Positions 51,744-60,615 of a DNA stretch of 64,000 nucleotides are shown here, in pieces; position 1 is the stretch's first letter, and each line of letters starts with the position of its first letter. Position numbers and translations under genes: made by a program. Below the pieces are notes generated by a model, which made no database searches, was not told where the DNA came from, and saw only the letters and a list, made by a program, of their open reading frames with translations. Origin of the DNA: Mangrovicella endophytica (lineage in GTDB: Bacteria; Pseudomonadota; Alphaproteobacteria; Rhizobiales; Rhizobiaceae); contig NZ_PKMZ01000001.1 in assembly GCF_002893625.1 (NCBI RefSeq), positions 558,001 through 622,000 on the forward strand, given 5' to 3'.

Positions 51744-53243
51744 ATGAAGCTCGAGAACGTCGCGTCCTTCTACGCGACCCTGTCGATACTGGCCGCGACG
51801 GCGGTTCTGTCGGTTATGCAGATGCTTCAGGATGGCGGGCATCACGCGCTGATCTCCTCCAGCCTGGTCATCCTGAGCGCAGCCGGCGCCGCGATCCTGG
51901 TGCGGGCGCGTCTCGTGCTGGCTGCCCGCATCCAGTCCGGCGAGCGCGCCGAACAGGAGCGCCTGCGCCTCCTCGACAGCGATGCGTTGACCGGTTCGCT
52001 GTCGCGGCGCGCCTTCATCGCACGGCTGCGCACTGCCGCCGCGCCCGAAACCGGCGGTCGAGCCTTGCTGATGCTGTTCGACATCGACCACTTCAAGGCG
52101 GTGAATGACGGCTTCGGCCATGCCGTCGGCGATCAGGTGCTGGTGCACACGATCGACGTGGCACGGCGGTGCTTTCCGGGAGGGGAGATCGGCCGCCTGG
52201 GCGGCGACGAGTTCGCGATCCTCCTGACGAGCTGCGACCGCGACGAAGGTCTGGAGCTGGCGGCTCGATTTCTGGCGGAGCTGCGGCACCCCAGAGCGAT
52301 CGGCGGCCGCCAGCTGAGTGTCGGCTGCTCCATCGGACTGGCCGTCGCGCCGGATGATGCCGCGTTCGTTGACGACCTCATCGTCTGCGCCGATCTCGCC
52401 CTGTACGAGAGCAAGCGGCGGGGGCGGGGCTGCGCGACTGCTTTCGACGCATCCATGCTGAAGGACCAGAAGCAGCGCCGCTTCATCGAACGCGAGTTGC
52501 GCGCGGCGATCCTGATGGACGAGCTGGAGCTGCATTATCAGCCGCTGACCAACGCGAAGGGCGACATCCTGGGCGTCGAGGCGCTGCTGCGCTGGCGCCA
52601 TCCCTTGCGCGGCATGATCCCGCCCGGCGAGTTCATCGGTATCGCCGAGCAGTCCACGCTGATCGATATGCTGGGCGAATGGGTGATGCGGCGCGCCGTC
52701 CGGGATGCGCCGTGGCTGCCGGCCGGCTCGATCGCGATCAACATCTCTGGCGCGCAGCTGAAGCGCGACGAGATCGTCGCCATGGTGACCGACGTTCTGG
52801 CCGAGGCGCGGTGCCCGGCTGAGCGCTTCACCTTCGAGATCACCGAAAGCGTTGCGGTCGCGGTGACGTCGCAGGTCTTCGCCCGCCTTCAAGCCTTGCG
52901 GAACCTCGGCCTGCGCATGGCGCTCGATGATTTCGGCACCGGCAATTGCGGCTTCACATCCCTGCGCTCGCTCCCCGTCGATGCGATCAAGATCGACCGC
53001 AGCTACATCCAGTGGATCGACTGCGATGCCGTCGCGTCGGTGGTCGTCTCGTCACTCGCCTCCATCGGCCGGCTGCAGGGGCTGGAGATCGTCGCGGAAG
53101 GGATCGAAACGGAAGAGCATCTGATGCTGGCGAAAGCGGCGGGATGCACGGTCTTCCAGGGCTTTCTGCTCGGCCGCCCGGCGCCGCTATCCCATTACAT
53201 ACGCCGGGCAACAGAGACGCCCGTGCACAGGCTTGCCGGCTGA
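51744..53243 (+). CDS. Diguanylate cyclase/phosphodiesterase (GGDEF-EAL)
   Basis: 499 residues from ATG 51744 (ATG 51729 also possible). Two hydrophobic segments lie within residues 7-55 (SFYATLSILAATAVLSV; ISSSLVILSAAGAAILV), so it is membrane-anchored. The GGDEF domain (about 80-235) has the intact motif RLGGDEFAILL. The EAL domain (about 250-490) keeps GVEALLRWRHP, INISGAQL, ITES, LDDFGTGNCGFTSL, IKIDRSYI and VAEGIET. Both active sites look functional, so it could make or break c-di-GMP. No PAS or other cytoplasmic sensor. It is a single gene before an ECF sigma factor. Confidence 0.93.
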   Translation: MKLENVASFYATLSILAATAVLSVMQMLQDGGHHALISSSLVILSAAGAAILVRARLVLAARIQSGERAEQERLRLLDSDALTGSLSRRAFIARLRTAAAPETGGRALLMLFDIDHFKAVNDGFGHAVGDQVLVHTIDVARRCFPGGEIGRLGGDEFAILLTSCDRDEGLELAARFLAELRHPRAIGGRQLSVGCSIGLAVAPDDAAFVDDLIVCADLALYESKRRGRGCATAFDASMLKDQKQRRFIERELRAAILMDELELHYQPLTNAKGDILGVEALLRWRHPLRGMIPPGEFIGIAEQSTLIDMLGEWVMRRAVRDAPWLPAGSIAINISGAQLKRDEIVAMVTDVLAEARCPAERFTFEITESVAVAVTSQVFARLQALRNLGLRMALDDFGTGNCGFTSLRSLPVDAIKIDRSYIQWIDCDAVASVVVSSLASIGRLQGLEIVAEGIETEEHLMLAKAAGCTVFQGFLLGRPAPLSHYIRRATETPVHRLAG

Positions 53244-53349
53244 GGCGGCGCGTTCCTCGCCATACCGCCACGCGCTCACAAATCGAGCTGGCCGAAAAAT
53301 AATTCGGCACCTCATGGATGGATCTGCCGGCCTCGTCCGTACATGAGGC

Positions 53350-53889
53350 ATGAGCACGCAAAAGCGCGACATCGACGTCATCGGGCTGCTGGGGCCGCTG
53401 CGCCGCTATGCTCTGTCGCTGACGCGTGATCCGGCCGAAGCCGAGGACCTCGTCCACGACGCGCTGCTGCGCGCGCTGGAAGGGCGTAGCCGCTTCCGCC
53501 AGGGCCAGAGCCTCCGGCCGTGGCTGATGTCGATCCTCCACAACAGCTTCATCGACCGGCTGCGCACCCGCCGCGCCGAGGCCGTCCGCAATGCCGAGAT
53601 CAGCCTGCGCGTCGAGCCGGCCATCGATGCCGGCCAGGACAACGCCATGCGGCTCGCCGATGTGCGCCGCGCCTTCATGGCGCTGCCGGACGAGCAGCGC
53701 GCCGCGCTCCACCTCGTCACCGTCGAAGGCCTCTCCTACGAGGAGGCCGCCGTCTCGCTTGGCATACCCGTCGGAACGGTCGTCTCCCGGATCTCGCGCG
53801 CCAGGACGCTGCTGCGCGAGATGGAGGAGGGAACCGTGCCCAACAACGTCGTCCGCCTGCCGGGAAAGGAAAGCCGCGATGCAAGCTGA
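53350..53889 (+). CDS. ECF-type RNA polymerase sigma factor
   Basis: 179 residues. Region 2: LGPLRRYALSLTRDPAEAEDLVHDALLRALEGRSRFRQGQSLRPWLMSILHNSFIDRLR. Region 4: LPDEQRAALHLVTVEGLSYEEAAVSLGIPVGTVVSRISRARTLLREM. Only regions 2 and 4 are present, as expected for ECF sigma factors. The following gene, a single-pass membrane protein, overlaps its end by 11 bases and is the likely anti-sigma factor. No PhyR/NepR genes lie beside it, so it is probably not the EcfG general-stress sigma factor. Confidence 0.92.
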   Translation: MSTQKRDIDVIGLLGPLRRYALSLTRDPAEAEDLVHDALLRALEGRSRFRQGQSLRPWLMSILHNSFIDRLRTRRAEAVRNAEISLRVEPAIDAGQDNAMRLADVRRAFMALPDEQRAALHLVTVEGLSYEEAAVSLGIPVGTVVSRISRARTLLREMEEGTVPNNVVRLPGKESRDAS

Positions 53890-54649
53890 TCCGATCACCG
53901 ATGCCGACCTGACCGCCTATGTCGATGGGCAGCTGGAGCTGGCCCGCCGCGTCGAAGTCGAGGCGTATCTCTCCACCCATGCCGGCGAGGCGATGCAGGT
54001 GATGGCCGATCTTCGCCTTCGCAACGAATTGCGTGCGGCGCTGCTCGCCGCGCCGCTGCCGATCAGCGTACGCACGGGCGAGGCGGCGAGCCGCCTGGAG
54101 CGAAGCCTGAAGCGGCGTGTGGTGGTGCGGCGCGTTGCCCGCGCAGCGGTGCTCGTCCTTCTGCTCGGCGCGGGATGGTTTGCCCATGACGAGTTCAACG
54201 CGCTCAGCGTGCGCTCGAGCGTCGCGGCCGCGCCGCCGCCCGCCTTCGTCGCCGATGCCATCCGCTCGCATCGCACGAGCGAGATCCGGGCCGACATGTC
54301 GTCGCAAGTGGAGAGCGCGGCCTATGATCCGGCGGAAATCCTGTCGGCGACGGCGATCCGCATCCCCGCGCTGCCGAAGGACTGGAAGGTTCGGGACGTG
54401 CAGGTTTTCCCCTCGACCTTCGGACCGAGCCTGGAAGTCTCGATCGCTGCGCCCGATGCTGCAGACCTCTCCCTCTTCGCCGTCCGTCCGGGATCGTTCG
54501 ACGTCCTGCGCGCGGCGACGGCGAGCGACGGCGATACGACCGCCGCTTACTGGCAGGTCGGCGAGGTCGCCTATGCGCTTGTCGGGCGCAACGTCGCCGC
54601 CTCGACGCTGCGGCAGGATGCCGTGCGCATCGAGGAAAGCCTCCACTGA
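53879..54649 (+). CDS. Transmembrane anti-sigma factor
   Basis: 256 residues from ATG 53879, inside the end of the sigma gene. The N-terminal cytoplasmic domain (about 1-80, ITDADLTAYVDGQLELARRVEVEAYL...) has the helical layout of anti-sigma domains but contains no Cys, so the zinc HxxxCxxC motif is missing. One membrane helix lies near residues 84-101 (RVARAAVLVLLLGAGWFA); a periplasmic domain of about 150 residues follows. It would hold the sigma factor until an envelope signal releases it. Signal and targets are unknown. Confidence 0.85.
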   Translation: MQADPITDADLTAYVDGQLELARRVEVEAYLSTHAGEAMQVMADLRLRNELRAALLAAPLPISVRTGEAASRLERSLKRRVVVRRVARAAVLVLLLGAGWFAHDEFNALSVRSSVAAAPPPAFVADAIRSHRTSEIRADMSSQVESAAYDPAEILSATAIRIPALPKDWKVRDVQVFPSTFGPSLEVSIAAPDAADLSLFAVRPGSFDVLRAATASDGDTTAAYWQVGEVAYALVGRNVAASTLRQDAVRIEESLH

Positions 54650-54717
54650 ACGCCGGCATCGTCGGCAGCCGTGACGATGCCCTACCATTTCCATCTTCCT
54701 CCAAGGAGACGAAACAG

Positions 54718-55440
54718 ATGAACACGCCCTTCCGCGGCTTCGGCGTAGAGGCCGCTCCCGCACGCTCACAGGCCCTTTTCGACGAAGGCCTGCGCCAGCA
54801 CATGCTGCGCGTCTACAACTACATGGGCATCGGCCTTGCCATTACCGGCATCGTCGCCTTTGCCGTGGCAAGCACGCCGGCCCTGTACGTGCCGATCTTC
54901 ACGACCCCGCTGAAGTGGGTGGTTATGCTGGCGCCGCTCGCTTTCGTGATGTTCCTGTCGATCCGGATCGAACGCGTGTCCTTCGGCACGGCGCAGATGC
55001 TGTTCTGGGCCTTCTGCGCCATCATGGGCCTGTCGATGGCCTCGATCTTCCTGGTCTTCACCGGCGACAGCATCGCGCGCACCTTCTTCATCACCGCGAG
55101 CGTCTTCGGCGTCATGAGCCTCTACGGCTACACGACCAAGCGCGACCTGTCAGCGATGGGCTCGTTCCTGATCATGGGCCTCATCGGCGTCGTGCTGGCG
55201 AGCCTCGTGAACCTGTTCCTGCAGTCGAGCGCCCTGCAGTTCGCGGTTTCGGTCGTCGGCGTCCTCGTCTTCACCGGCCTGACCGCCTGGGACACGCAGC
55301 GCATCAAGGAGGAGTACTCCGAGCATTATGATGCCGAGTCGGCTGGAAAGATCGCCGTCATGAGCGCGTTGTCGCTCTACCTGAACTTCATCAACCTCTT
55401 TCAGCTGCTGCTGAACCTGACCGGCCAGCGCGAAGAGTAA
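54718..55440 (+). CDS. Bax inhibitor-1/YccA family membrane protein
   Basis: 240 residues with ribosome site AAGGAGA. A cytoplasmic N terminus of about 45 residues is followed by roughly seven membrane helices (GIGLAITGIVAFAVAS; VVMLAPLAFVMFLSI; MLFWAFCAIMGLSMASIFLVF; and so on). Family blocks are FFITASVFGVMSLYGYTTKRDLSAMGSFLIMGLIG and VFTGLTAWDTQRIKEEY. Such proteins are putative pH-dependent Ca2+ leak channels or modulators of membrane proteolysis. Monocistronic or cotranscribed with the next gene, 44 bases on. Confidence 0.93.
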   Translation: MNTPFRGFGVEAAPARSQALFDEGLRQHMLRVYNYMGIGLAITGIVAFAVASTPALYVPIFTTPLKWVVMLAPLAFVMFLSIRIERVSFGTAQMLFWAFCAIMGLSMASIFLVFTGDSIARTFFITASVFGVMSLYGYTTKRDLSAMGSFLIMGLIGVVLASLVNLFLQSSALQFAVSVVGVLVFTGLTAWDTQRIKEEYSEHYDAESAGKIAVMSALSLYLNFINLFQLLLNLTGQREE

Positions 55441-55484
55441 GGGGGTCGGCAGCGGCGCCGGGCTCGCATTGTGAGGATTTCGAC

Positions 55485-56138
55485 ATGAACCATGACGAAC
55501 AGAACCTGATCCGCGATCTTTTCGGCAAACTCAGCGAGGCCGAGCGCAGCGCTCCGCCGCGCGACGCCGAGGCCGATCGGTTCATCCAGGAGAGCGTCGC
55601 CCGCCAGCCAGGCGCGCCCTACTACATGGCGCAGACGATCATCATCCAGGAACAGGCGCTGGAGGCGGCGCAGGCTCGTATCCAGGAGCTGGAGTCGCAG
55701 GCGAGCCGCGGCTCGGGCGGCGGTATCTTCGGCTCGCTCTTCGGTGGCGGCGCCCAGGCGGCGAGGACCCCTCAGCGTCGGCCCGCTCCCGGCGGCTATG
55801 GCCAGTCGGCCGGCTATGGCGAGCCGCAGCGCTCCGGCCCGTGGAGCAACGCCGCGCCGGGTGCCTATGGCCAAGGCGGCTATGGCCAGGGCGGCTTTGG
55901 ACGGCAGGGCGGCGGCTTTCTCGCCGGCGCGGCGCAGACAGCCATGGGCGTCGCAGGCGGCGTGATGCTCGGCTCGATGCTGTCGAACCTGTTCACCGGC
56001 GATGAAACTGCGGCCGGTGAAACGGCGGGGGCGACCGAGACCGCGGCGGCTGAGACCGATCAGGCCGCGCAGGCCGAGCCGGCCAGCTTCGAGGATGACG
56101 GCGGCGCTGACTTCGGCGGTGATTTCGAGGACATCTGA
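55485..56138 (+). CDS. DUF2076 family protein
   Basis: 217 residues. The N-terminal 80 residues carry the DUF2076 core: MNHDEQNLIRDLFGKLSEAER, DRFIQESVARQPGAPYYMAQTIIIQEQALEAAQARIQELE (coiled coil). The middle is Gly/Tyr/Gln-rich and disordered (GGYGQSAGYGEPQ; GAYGQGGYGQGGFGRQGG). A short hydrophobic helix (GVAGGVMLGSMLSNLF) and an acidic tail follow. Role unknown; members may be periplasmic or ligand-binding accessory proteins. A strong rho-independent terminator lies 80 bases downstream. Confidence 0.88.
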   Translation: MNHDEQNLIRDLFGKLSEAERSAPPRDAEADRFIQESVARQPGAPYYMAQTIIIQEQALEAAQARIQELESQASRGSGGGIFGSLFGGGAQAARTPQRRPAPGGYGQSAGYGEPQRSGPWSNAAPGAYGQGGYGQGGFGRQGGGFLAGAAQTAMGVAGGVMLGSMLSNLFTGDETAAGETAGATETAAAETDQAAQAEPASFEDDGGADFGGDFEDI

Positions 56139-56218
56139 GCCTTGAGCCGCAGGTCGTCACCCGGGCTTGTTTGACGCCGGCCGCCTCGTCTGCGCTTCAG
56201 CAGGAACAGACTCTCGGA

Positions 56219-56262
56219 CGGCCCGCCAGCAGTCAGATGCTGGCGGGCCGTTCTTTGTTTTA
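56219..56262 (+). terminator. Rho-independent terminator after the DUF2076 gene
   Basis: Perfect 13-bp stem CGGCCCGCCAGCA / TGCTGGCGGGCCG with a 6-base loop, followed by TTCTTTGTTTT. Orientation of the T-tract shows it serves the plus strand. It directly abuts the end of the convergent MFS gene. Confidence 0.85.
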
Positions 56263-57489
56263 TGCGGGTTTCGCCGGGCGGCCGTGACCGTCGTCCAGCC
56301 TGGGCAGGAACCAGGCCAGCAGGCCGGCCAGCGGCAGGAACGAACACAGACGGTAGACCATCTCGATGCCGTAGCTGTCGGCCAGGCTGCCGAGGATCGC
56401 CGCGGCGATCCCGCCGAGGCCGAAGTTGAGGCCATAGAACAGGCCGCCGATCAGGCCGATGCGGTTCGGCAGCAGTTCCATGGCGTAGATCAGGATCGAC
56501 GCGAAGGCGCTCGCCATGATCAGGTTGATCGTGACCGTCAGGACGCCGGTCCAGAACAGATCGGCATAGGGGAGGATCAGCGTCAGCGGCAGCGGCCCGA
56601 GCACCGAGATCCAGATCACCCGGTAGCGCCCGATGCGGTCGCCGACGATGCCGCCGACGAGCGCGCCGACGGCCGACGCGAGCAGGAAGATGAACAGCAT
56701 CATCTGCGAGGCCGGGATCGTCAGGCCGAAGCGGTCGATGAGATAGAAGGTATAGAAGGAGCGGAAGCTCTCGATATAGGCGTTCTTGGAGAACATCAGC
56801 AGCGTCAGTACGATAAGACCGACGGCGATGGTCATGGCCCCGTGCCGGCGCAGGTCGGCGTCCTGCGCGGCTTTCGACGCCCTGACGGCCGAGAAGTGCC
56901 GACTCATCTCCGCCTGCTGCCGGCCGATCCAGGCCAGGAGGATCATCGCCGTGAGCGCCAGGGCCGTGAACCAGGCGAGGCTCGGCTGCCCCATCGGGAC
57001 GATCACCGCCGCCGCGCAGATCGGGCCGAGCGCCCCGCCGGCCTGGCCGCCGACCTGGAAGATGCCCTGTGCCAAGCCCTGACGGCCGCCCGCGGCATAG
57101 CGCGCCATGCGCGTCGCCTCCGGATGGAAGATCGAAGACCCGATGCCGATCAGGGCGACGGCGCAAAGAATGAACGCGTAACTCGATGCGAAGGCGAGAG
57201 CGAGAAGTCCGGAGAAGGTGAATACCATCCCCGCAACGGGCGAATAGGGCGCCGGCCGCCGGTCGGTGTAGGAGCCGACAAGCGGCTGCAGCAGCGATCC
57301 CGCGATCTGGAAGGTCAGCGTGATCAGACCGATCTGCTTGAAGTCGAGATCGTAGCTGCGCTGGATGATCGGATAGATCGCCGGGATCAGCGATTGCATC
57401 AGGTCGTTCAGAAGGTGTGCGGTGCCAAGAATGACTAGAACGCTTAAGTAGGTCTTGGGCCTGGCATGCAGAGCTGCGGCAGTGTTCAT
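56260..57489 (-). CDS. MFS exporter, Fsr (fosmidomycin-resistance)-like
   Basis: 409 residues, 12 membrane helices. Fsr-type features are LGTAHLLNDLMQSLIPAIYPIIQRSYDLDFKQIGLI at the start, SYTDRRPAPYSPVAGMVFTFSGLLAL (MFS loop 2-3 motif region), GIGSSIFHPEATRMARYAAGGRQGLAQGIFQVGGQAGGALGP, and VGDRIGRYRVIW in the second half. E. coli Fsr exports fosmidomycin, an inhibitor of isoprenoid synthesis; natural substrates are not established. It is a single gene with no adjacent regulator. Confidence 0.9.
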   Translation of the reverse strand: MNTAAALHARPKTYLSVLVILGTAHLLNDLMQSLIPAIYPIIQRSYDLDFKQIGLITLTFQIAGSLLQPLVGSYTDRRPAPYSPVAGMVFTFSGLLALAFASSYAFILCAVALIGIGSSIFHPEATRMARYAAGGRQGLAQGIFQVGGQAGGALGPICAAAVIVPMGQPSLAWFTALALTAMILLAWIGRQQAEMSRHFSAVRASKAAQDADLRRHGAMTIAVGLIVLTLLMFSKNAYIESFRSFYTFYLIDRFGLTIPASQMMLFIFLLASAVGALVGGIVGDRIGRYRVIWISVLGPLPLTLILPYADLFWTGVLTVTINLIMASAFASILIYAMELLPNRIGLIGGLFYGLNFGLGGIAAAILGSLADSYGIEMVYRLCSFLPLAGLLAWFLPRLDDGHGRPAKPA

Positions 57490-57929
57490 GCTTTCACATC
57501 CATTCCGCCGACATGCGCATCGTGAGCCGACCCCCTGAGGGGCCCGCTCTTCCGGAGCGGTCCGGATGTGATCCCGCCAGCTTGGCGAGAGGCCATTTCA
57601 CGGAACCGGCGCGACATCAAGCGGCGCCTGGCCACTACAGGTCATCGCAGCAACTACCGCTGCGCCAGCCTGAATACCGCAACGGCTCGAAAGGGGCCGA
57701 GAGGATCAGGCGTTCAGCTGCGTTGAGGGTCGCGAGGGGCATAGCCGCGGCGCGGGCGAAGCTGACCTCTCCGGCACGATCGTCGCGGCGAGGCGGCAGC
57801 GCTATGCCTTTCTCATCGGAGACTTGACTCCCCGCCGCCTGCCGGTCTGCCTTACTCGCATCGGCGCCTTCGTCGTCAGGCCACATCAAGACGGTCGAGG
57901 CGTCGTTGCCGCCCTCGGAGCAGGCCCGC
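57490..57929. other. Long intergenic region between the MFS and HD-domain genes
   Basis: 440 bases without a gene I can support. Open frames exist on both strands (57513-57827 plus; 57635-57940 minus), but both lack recognisable domains or ribosome sites and have low-complexity, Arg- or Ala-rich translations. Promoters for the two divergent genes must lie here; I cannot place them. Confidence 0.35.
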
Positions 57930-58571
57930 ATGCACATCAACGATATCCGACAGCGCTTCCAGGTGTTGTGGCACGGCGTGGCCGATGGTGCGGATGCCGA
58001 GGCTGTGTGGCAGGCGCTGGACGCCGGCTATGGCAGCGCCGGCCGCCACTACCACGACTGGAGGCATGTCGCGGCGCTCCTCAGCGGGCATGCGGCCGTG
58101 CGGACGCATCCGGATTTCGCGAGGCTGCCGGCTGATGCCATCGACCTCGCGATCGTCTTCCACGATGCGGTCTACGATCCGGCGCGCTCCGACAACGAGG
58201 CGCTGAGCGCAGCCATGCTGAGCGACTGCGCGGGCGCCTCACGCGACTGCGATACCGTCCGTGCAGCGTCAGCGATGATCCTTGCCACGGCGACGCACGC
58301 TGCGAGCGGCGACCCGTCGACGCAACTGCTCCTCGACCTCGATCTCGCCATTCTCGGCGCGCCGCGCGGCGACTACATCGCCTACGCCGCTGCGATCCGT
58401 CAGGAATATGCCGCCGTCCCAGAGGACGCTTGGCGGATCGGTCGCAGCGCGGTGCTCGAGCGCTTCCTGGCACGGCCGCGCCTCTATCAGACCAGGCACT
58501 TCGGAGCTTTGCTGGAGGCGGCCGCGCGCGCCAATCTCGCGGCTGAGCTATCGCAGCTGAGGGCCGGCTGA
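57930..58571 (+). CDS. HD-domain metal-dependent phosphohydrolase
   Basis: 213 residues from ATG 57930, with GGAG upstream; a TTG at 57906 is in frame. HD-superfamily residues: His in GRHYHDWRHVAALL, His-Asp in AIVFHDAVYDPARSDNE, and a later Asp in LLLDLDLAILGAPRGDY. The N-terminal and C-terminal helices (RQRFQVLWHGV; HFGALLEAAARANLAAEL) are typical of the small predicted hydrolase family found in many proteobacteria. Substrate unknown; nucleotides are likely. Its stop overlaps the next gene's start by one base. Confidence 0.87.
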   Translation: MHINDIRQRFQVLWHGVADGADAEAVWQALDAGYGSAGRHYHDWRHVAALLSGHAAVRTHPDFARLPADAIDLAIVFHDAVYDPARSDNEALSAAMLSDCAGASRDCDTVRAASAMILATATHAASGDPSTQLLLDLDLAILGAPRGDYIAYAAAIRQEYAAVPEDAWRIGRSAVLERFLARPRLYQTRHFGALLEAAARANLAAELSQLRAG

Positions 58572-58996
58572 TGGCGTCGTCGCGATCTCCCGCGACGCAG
58601 CTGGCAAGGAAGAAGCCGATGCGCCGCATTGACCGCCGGAGCATGGTCCGGCTTCTCACCGTTGCGGCCAGCCTTGCTGCCGCACCGACCGCGCCTGCTT
58701 TGGCCGCACAGACGCTGGCGGGTGAATGGTGGGTGGTGCTCGGCACGTCACCCGCTCCCGATGCGACCGGAATGGAGTTTCCGGATGCCTTGCGCGCCAG
58801 CGAAGCGGCCGAGCGCTGCGGACTGTCCACGATGGGCGACTTCACGGCGAAGTTCGAGGGCTTTGCGCCGGACCTCTACGTCTCCGTGGCAGGCGGCTGG
58901 GACAGCCGGGCTGAGGCTCTGGAGGCGCTCGCCCGGGTGCAGCCCTGCGTTCCCCGCGCCTATGTGAAGCGCGGCCTCTACATCGGCGGTGATTGA
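58571..58996 (+). CDS. Secreted small protein with SPOR-like repeat
   Basis: 141 residues, coupled to the HD gene through TGATG. Probable signal peptide, with an Arg-rich n-region (RKKPMRRIDRRSMVRLLTVAASLAAAPTAPALAAQ) and cleavage near residue 46; ATG 58619 would give a more typical, shorter signal. The mature part holds EWWVVLGTSP, ALRASEAAERCG and LYVSVAGGWDSRAEALEALARVQPCVPRAYVKRG, which resembles the beta-alpha-beta of SPOR-like domains. Two Cys may pair. Periplasmic location inferred; function unknown. Confidence 0.7.
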   Translation: MASSRSPATQLARKKPMRRIDRRSMVRLLTVAASLAAAPTAPALAAQTLAGEWWVVLGTSPAPDATGMEFPDALRASEAAERCGLSTMGDFTAKFEGFAPDLYVSVAGGWDSRAEALEALARVQPCVPRAYVKRGLYIGGD

Positions 58997-59038
58997 CGTG
59001 CCGTTCGGTTGATCCGCCGTGGCAGCGTCCCTGCGGAC

Positions 59039-59386
59039 CTAACGCTGCTGAACGATGCTTTCGAGCGGCAGTGTCGGAGACGGCTCCTCCGCCGTTGTGA
59101 TCGTCCCGGTGCCGAGAAGGATCGCGAACAGCGCCATCGGCACTGCCCAGAGCTGCATCGGAATGCCCCAGAGCGAGTGGGCGCGCGCCGATGTATCGAA
59201 GGTCCCCCCGCGATTGAAGCGAAGGCCGAGGACGATCGTCGTGATCGCGGCGATCGTCATCGCTATGGCAACGCCGCGATCGATCTCCGGTCCGTCGACC
59301 TGCCGCAGGACGATCATCGGCAGGAACATGGCGAGAGCCGTGATCCAGGTGACCCACCAGCCCCGGCCGCTCCAGGCAATCAGCAT
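59039..59386 (-). CDS. Small inner-membrane protein, unknown function
   Basis: 115 residues with three membrane helices: WWVTWITALAMFLPMIVL, GVAIAMTIAAITTIVLGL, and WGIPMQLWAVPMALFAILLG. Short loops include LRFNRGGTFDTSARAHSLWG. No family name recognised, although similar proteins of this size are common in rhizobia. It is alone on the minus strand, 120 bases upstream of the siderophore operon's end, and may be independent. Confidence 0.65.
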   Translation of the reverse strand: MLIAWSGRGWWVTWITALAMFLPMIVLRQVDGPEIDRGVAIAMTIAAITTIVLGLRFNRGGTFDTSARAHSLWGIPMQLWAVPMALFAILLGTGTITTAEEPSPTLPLESIVQQR

Positions 59387-59506
59387 CCGACACCCCTCCC
59401 GTCGTCTGACTATGACTTAGCGGCACCCGGCGAGCCAGATCAACCGGAGCGGGTGCCGATATGGGCATCACCCCTCTGCTGCGGCCGTTTAGCCCGCGCC
59501 TAAGGG

Positions 59507-60559
59507 CTAGTCGCTCCGCGCACCCTTGCGCCAATAGGCGACGACGTGATGACGGTCGGCCTTGAGGCCGAGCGCCTTGCGGCAATGCCGTCGAATGGCC
59601 TGGAAGTCGGCGAACTCGCAGCCGGCCCAGACATAGCCGTCATCGCCTAGCATCTCAGCCGTCAGCTTAGCGGCGGCATCGGCAAGGCTCGTCTTCGCCC
59701 TGTCGCGATGCAGCCAGTCGACCCGCAGGGCGGCGTCGCTGCGCAGCACTTGCTCTTCGCTGGGGTTCGCTACCTCGATCACGGCGTGGACCTGCGTCTC
59801 GGCCGGCAAACGGCGCAGGATGCGGTCGATGGCCGGGATGGCGGTCTCGTCGCCGAAGAAGAAGAACTTCTTCCGAAATGCGGGATGCGCGTCGCCGAGC
59901 GGCCCCGCCATGCCGACGGCGTCGCCCCCCTTGGCATTGACGGCAAAGAAGGAGCCCGCCGTCGTGTCGCCGTCGTGGCGCAGGATATCGATCGCAACTT
60001 GCGCTTTTGCCGCATCGACCTCACGGATGGTGTAGACGCGCGGCGTCAGTTTGTCTTCGCCCTCCGGCCAGACGGGGCAGCCGTCCTCGCCCAGCACCGG
60101 CCCGCGGAGCGGCCGCCTCTTCGGCGGAAAAAACAGGCGTACATGCAGGCTGCCATCCGCGAGTTCCGCAATGCGCGGACCGGTCAGGACGACGCGCCGC
60201 ATCGACGGCGTGATGTCGAAGCTTTCCACCACCTGCATCTCGCGCCAGAAGGAGGGCGTACCGCCAGCCTGTCCATCGCCCAGCCAGCGCACCGGCGGCG
60301 CCTTGTCGCCCATGAACTCGCGCAGGTGATGGACGACGCCCATCTTCACATAGGTCAGCCCGTCCTGATGCGGCGACTTGGCCCGGACGGAGAGCCTTTC
60401 ACCGGCCGCATGCAGCGCGAAGCGCCCGTAGGAGATGGTCACGTGACCCGCGGCGGCGCCGCGACGGCGCACCATCCCATACTCGGAATAATGCTCGCAG
60501 AAGAGCGTCAGAAGCTTTTCCGGCTCCGGCACGGCAAGATCGCATTGGGCTTTGAGCAT
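59507..60559 (-). CDS. Siderophore-interacting protein: DUF2218-FAD reductase fusion
   Basis: 350 residues from ATG 60559; longer in-frame starts are not conserved. Residues 1-95 are a DUF2218 domain (QCDLAVPEPEKLLTLFCEHYSEYGMVRRR; YVKMGVVHHLREFMG). Residues about 110-350 are a SIP-type flavin reductase: PSMRRVVLTGP, PRVYTIREVD (FAD-binding R-x-Y-T-x-R), GPLGDAHPAF, FFGDETAIPAIDRIL, and the C-terminal YVWAGCEFADFQAIRRHCRKALG. It would reduce ferric iron in imported siderophores to release Fe2+ in the cytoplasm. It is the last gene of the operon with ATPase, permease and binding protein. Confidence 0.92.
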   Translation of the reverse strand: MLKAQCDLAVPEPEKLLTLFCEHYSEYGMVRRRGAAAGHVTISYGRFALHAAGERLSVRAKSPHQDGLTYVKMGVVHHLREFMGDKAPPVRWLGDGQAGGTPSFWREMQVVESFDITPSMRRVVLTGPRIAELADGSLHVRLFFPPKRRPLRGPVLGEDGCPVWPEGEDKLTPRVYTIREVDAAKAQVAIDILRHDGDTTAGSFFAVNAKGGDAVGMAGPLGDAHPAFRKKFFFFGDETAIPAIDRILRRLPAETQVHAVIEVANPSEEQVLRSDAALRVDWLHRDRAKTSLADAAAKLTAEMLGDDGYVWAGCEFADFQAIRRHCRKALGLKADRHHVVAYWRKGARSD

Positions 60560-60615
60560 ATTGATATCGGCTCCTGAGCCAGGTCTGGATGTGGGACGAG
60601 CCGCACTTCCGTCGG

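Noticed and set aside
57513-57940. Open frames on both strands in the 440-base gap between the MFS and HD-domain genes
   Set aside because: No start signal, domain or coherent composition. I prefer to leave the stretch as intergenic, although a small gene cannot be fully excluded.
60557-60570. AT-rich stretch at the SIP gene start as a second PadR/YqjI operator
   Set aside because: It contains GATATC but lacks the CGATATA/TATATCG arms and spacing seen at 51429-51450. Similarity is too low to claim shared regulation.
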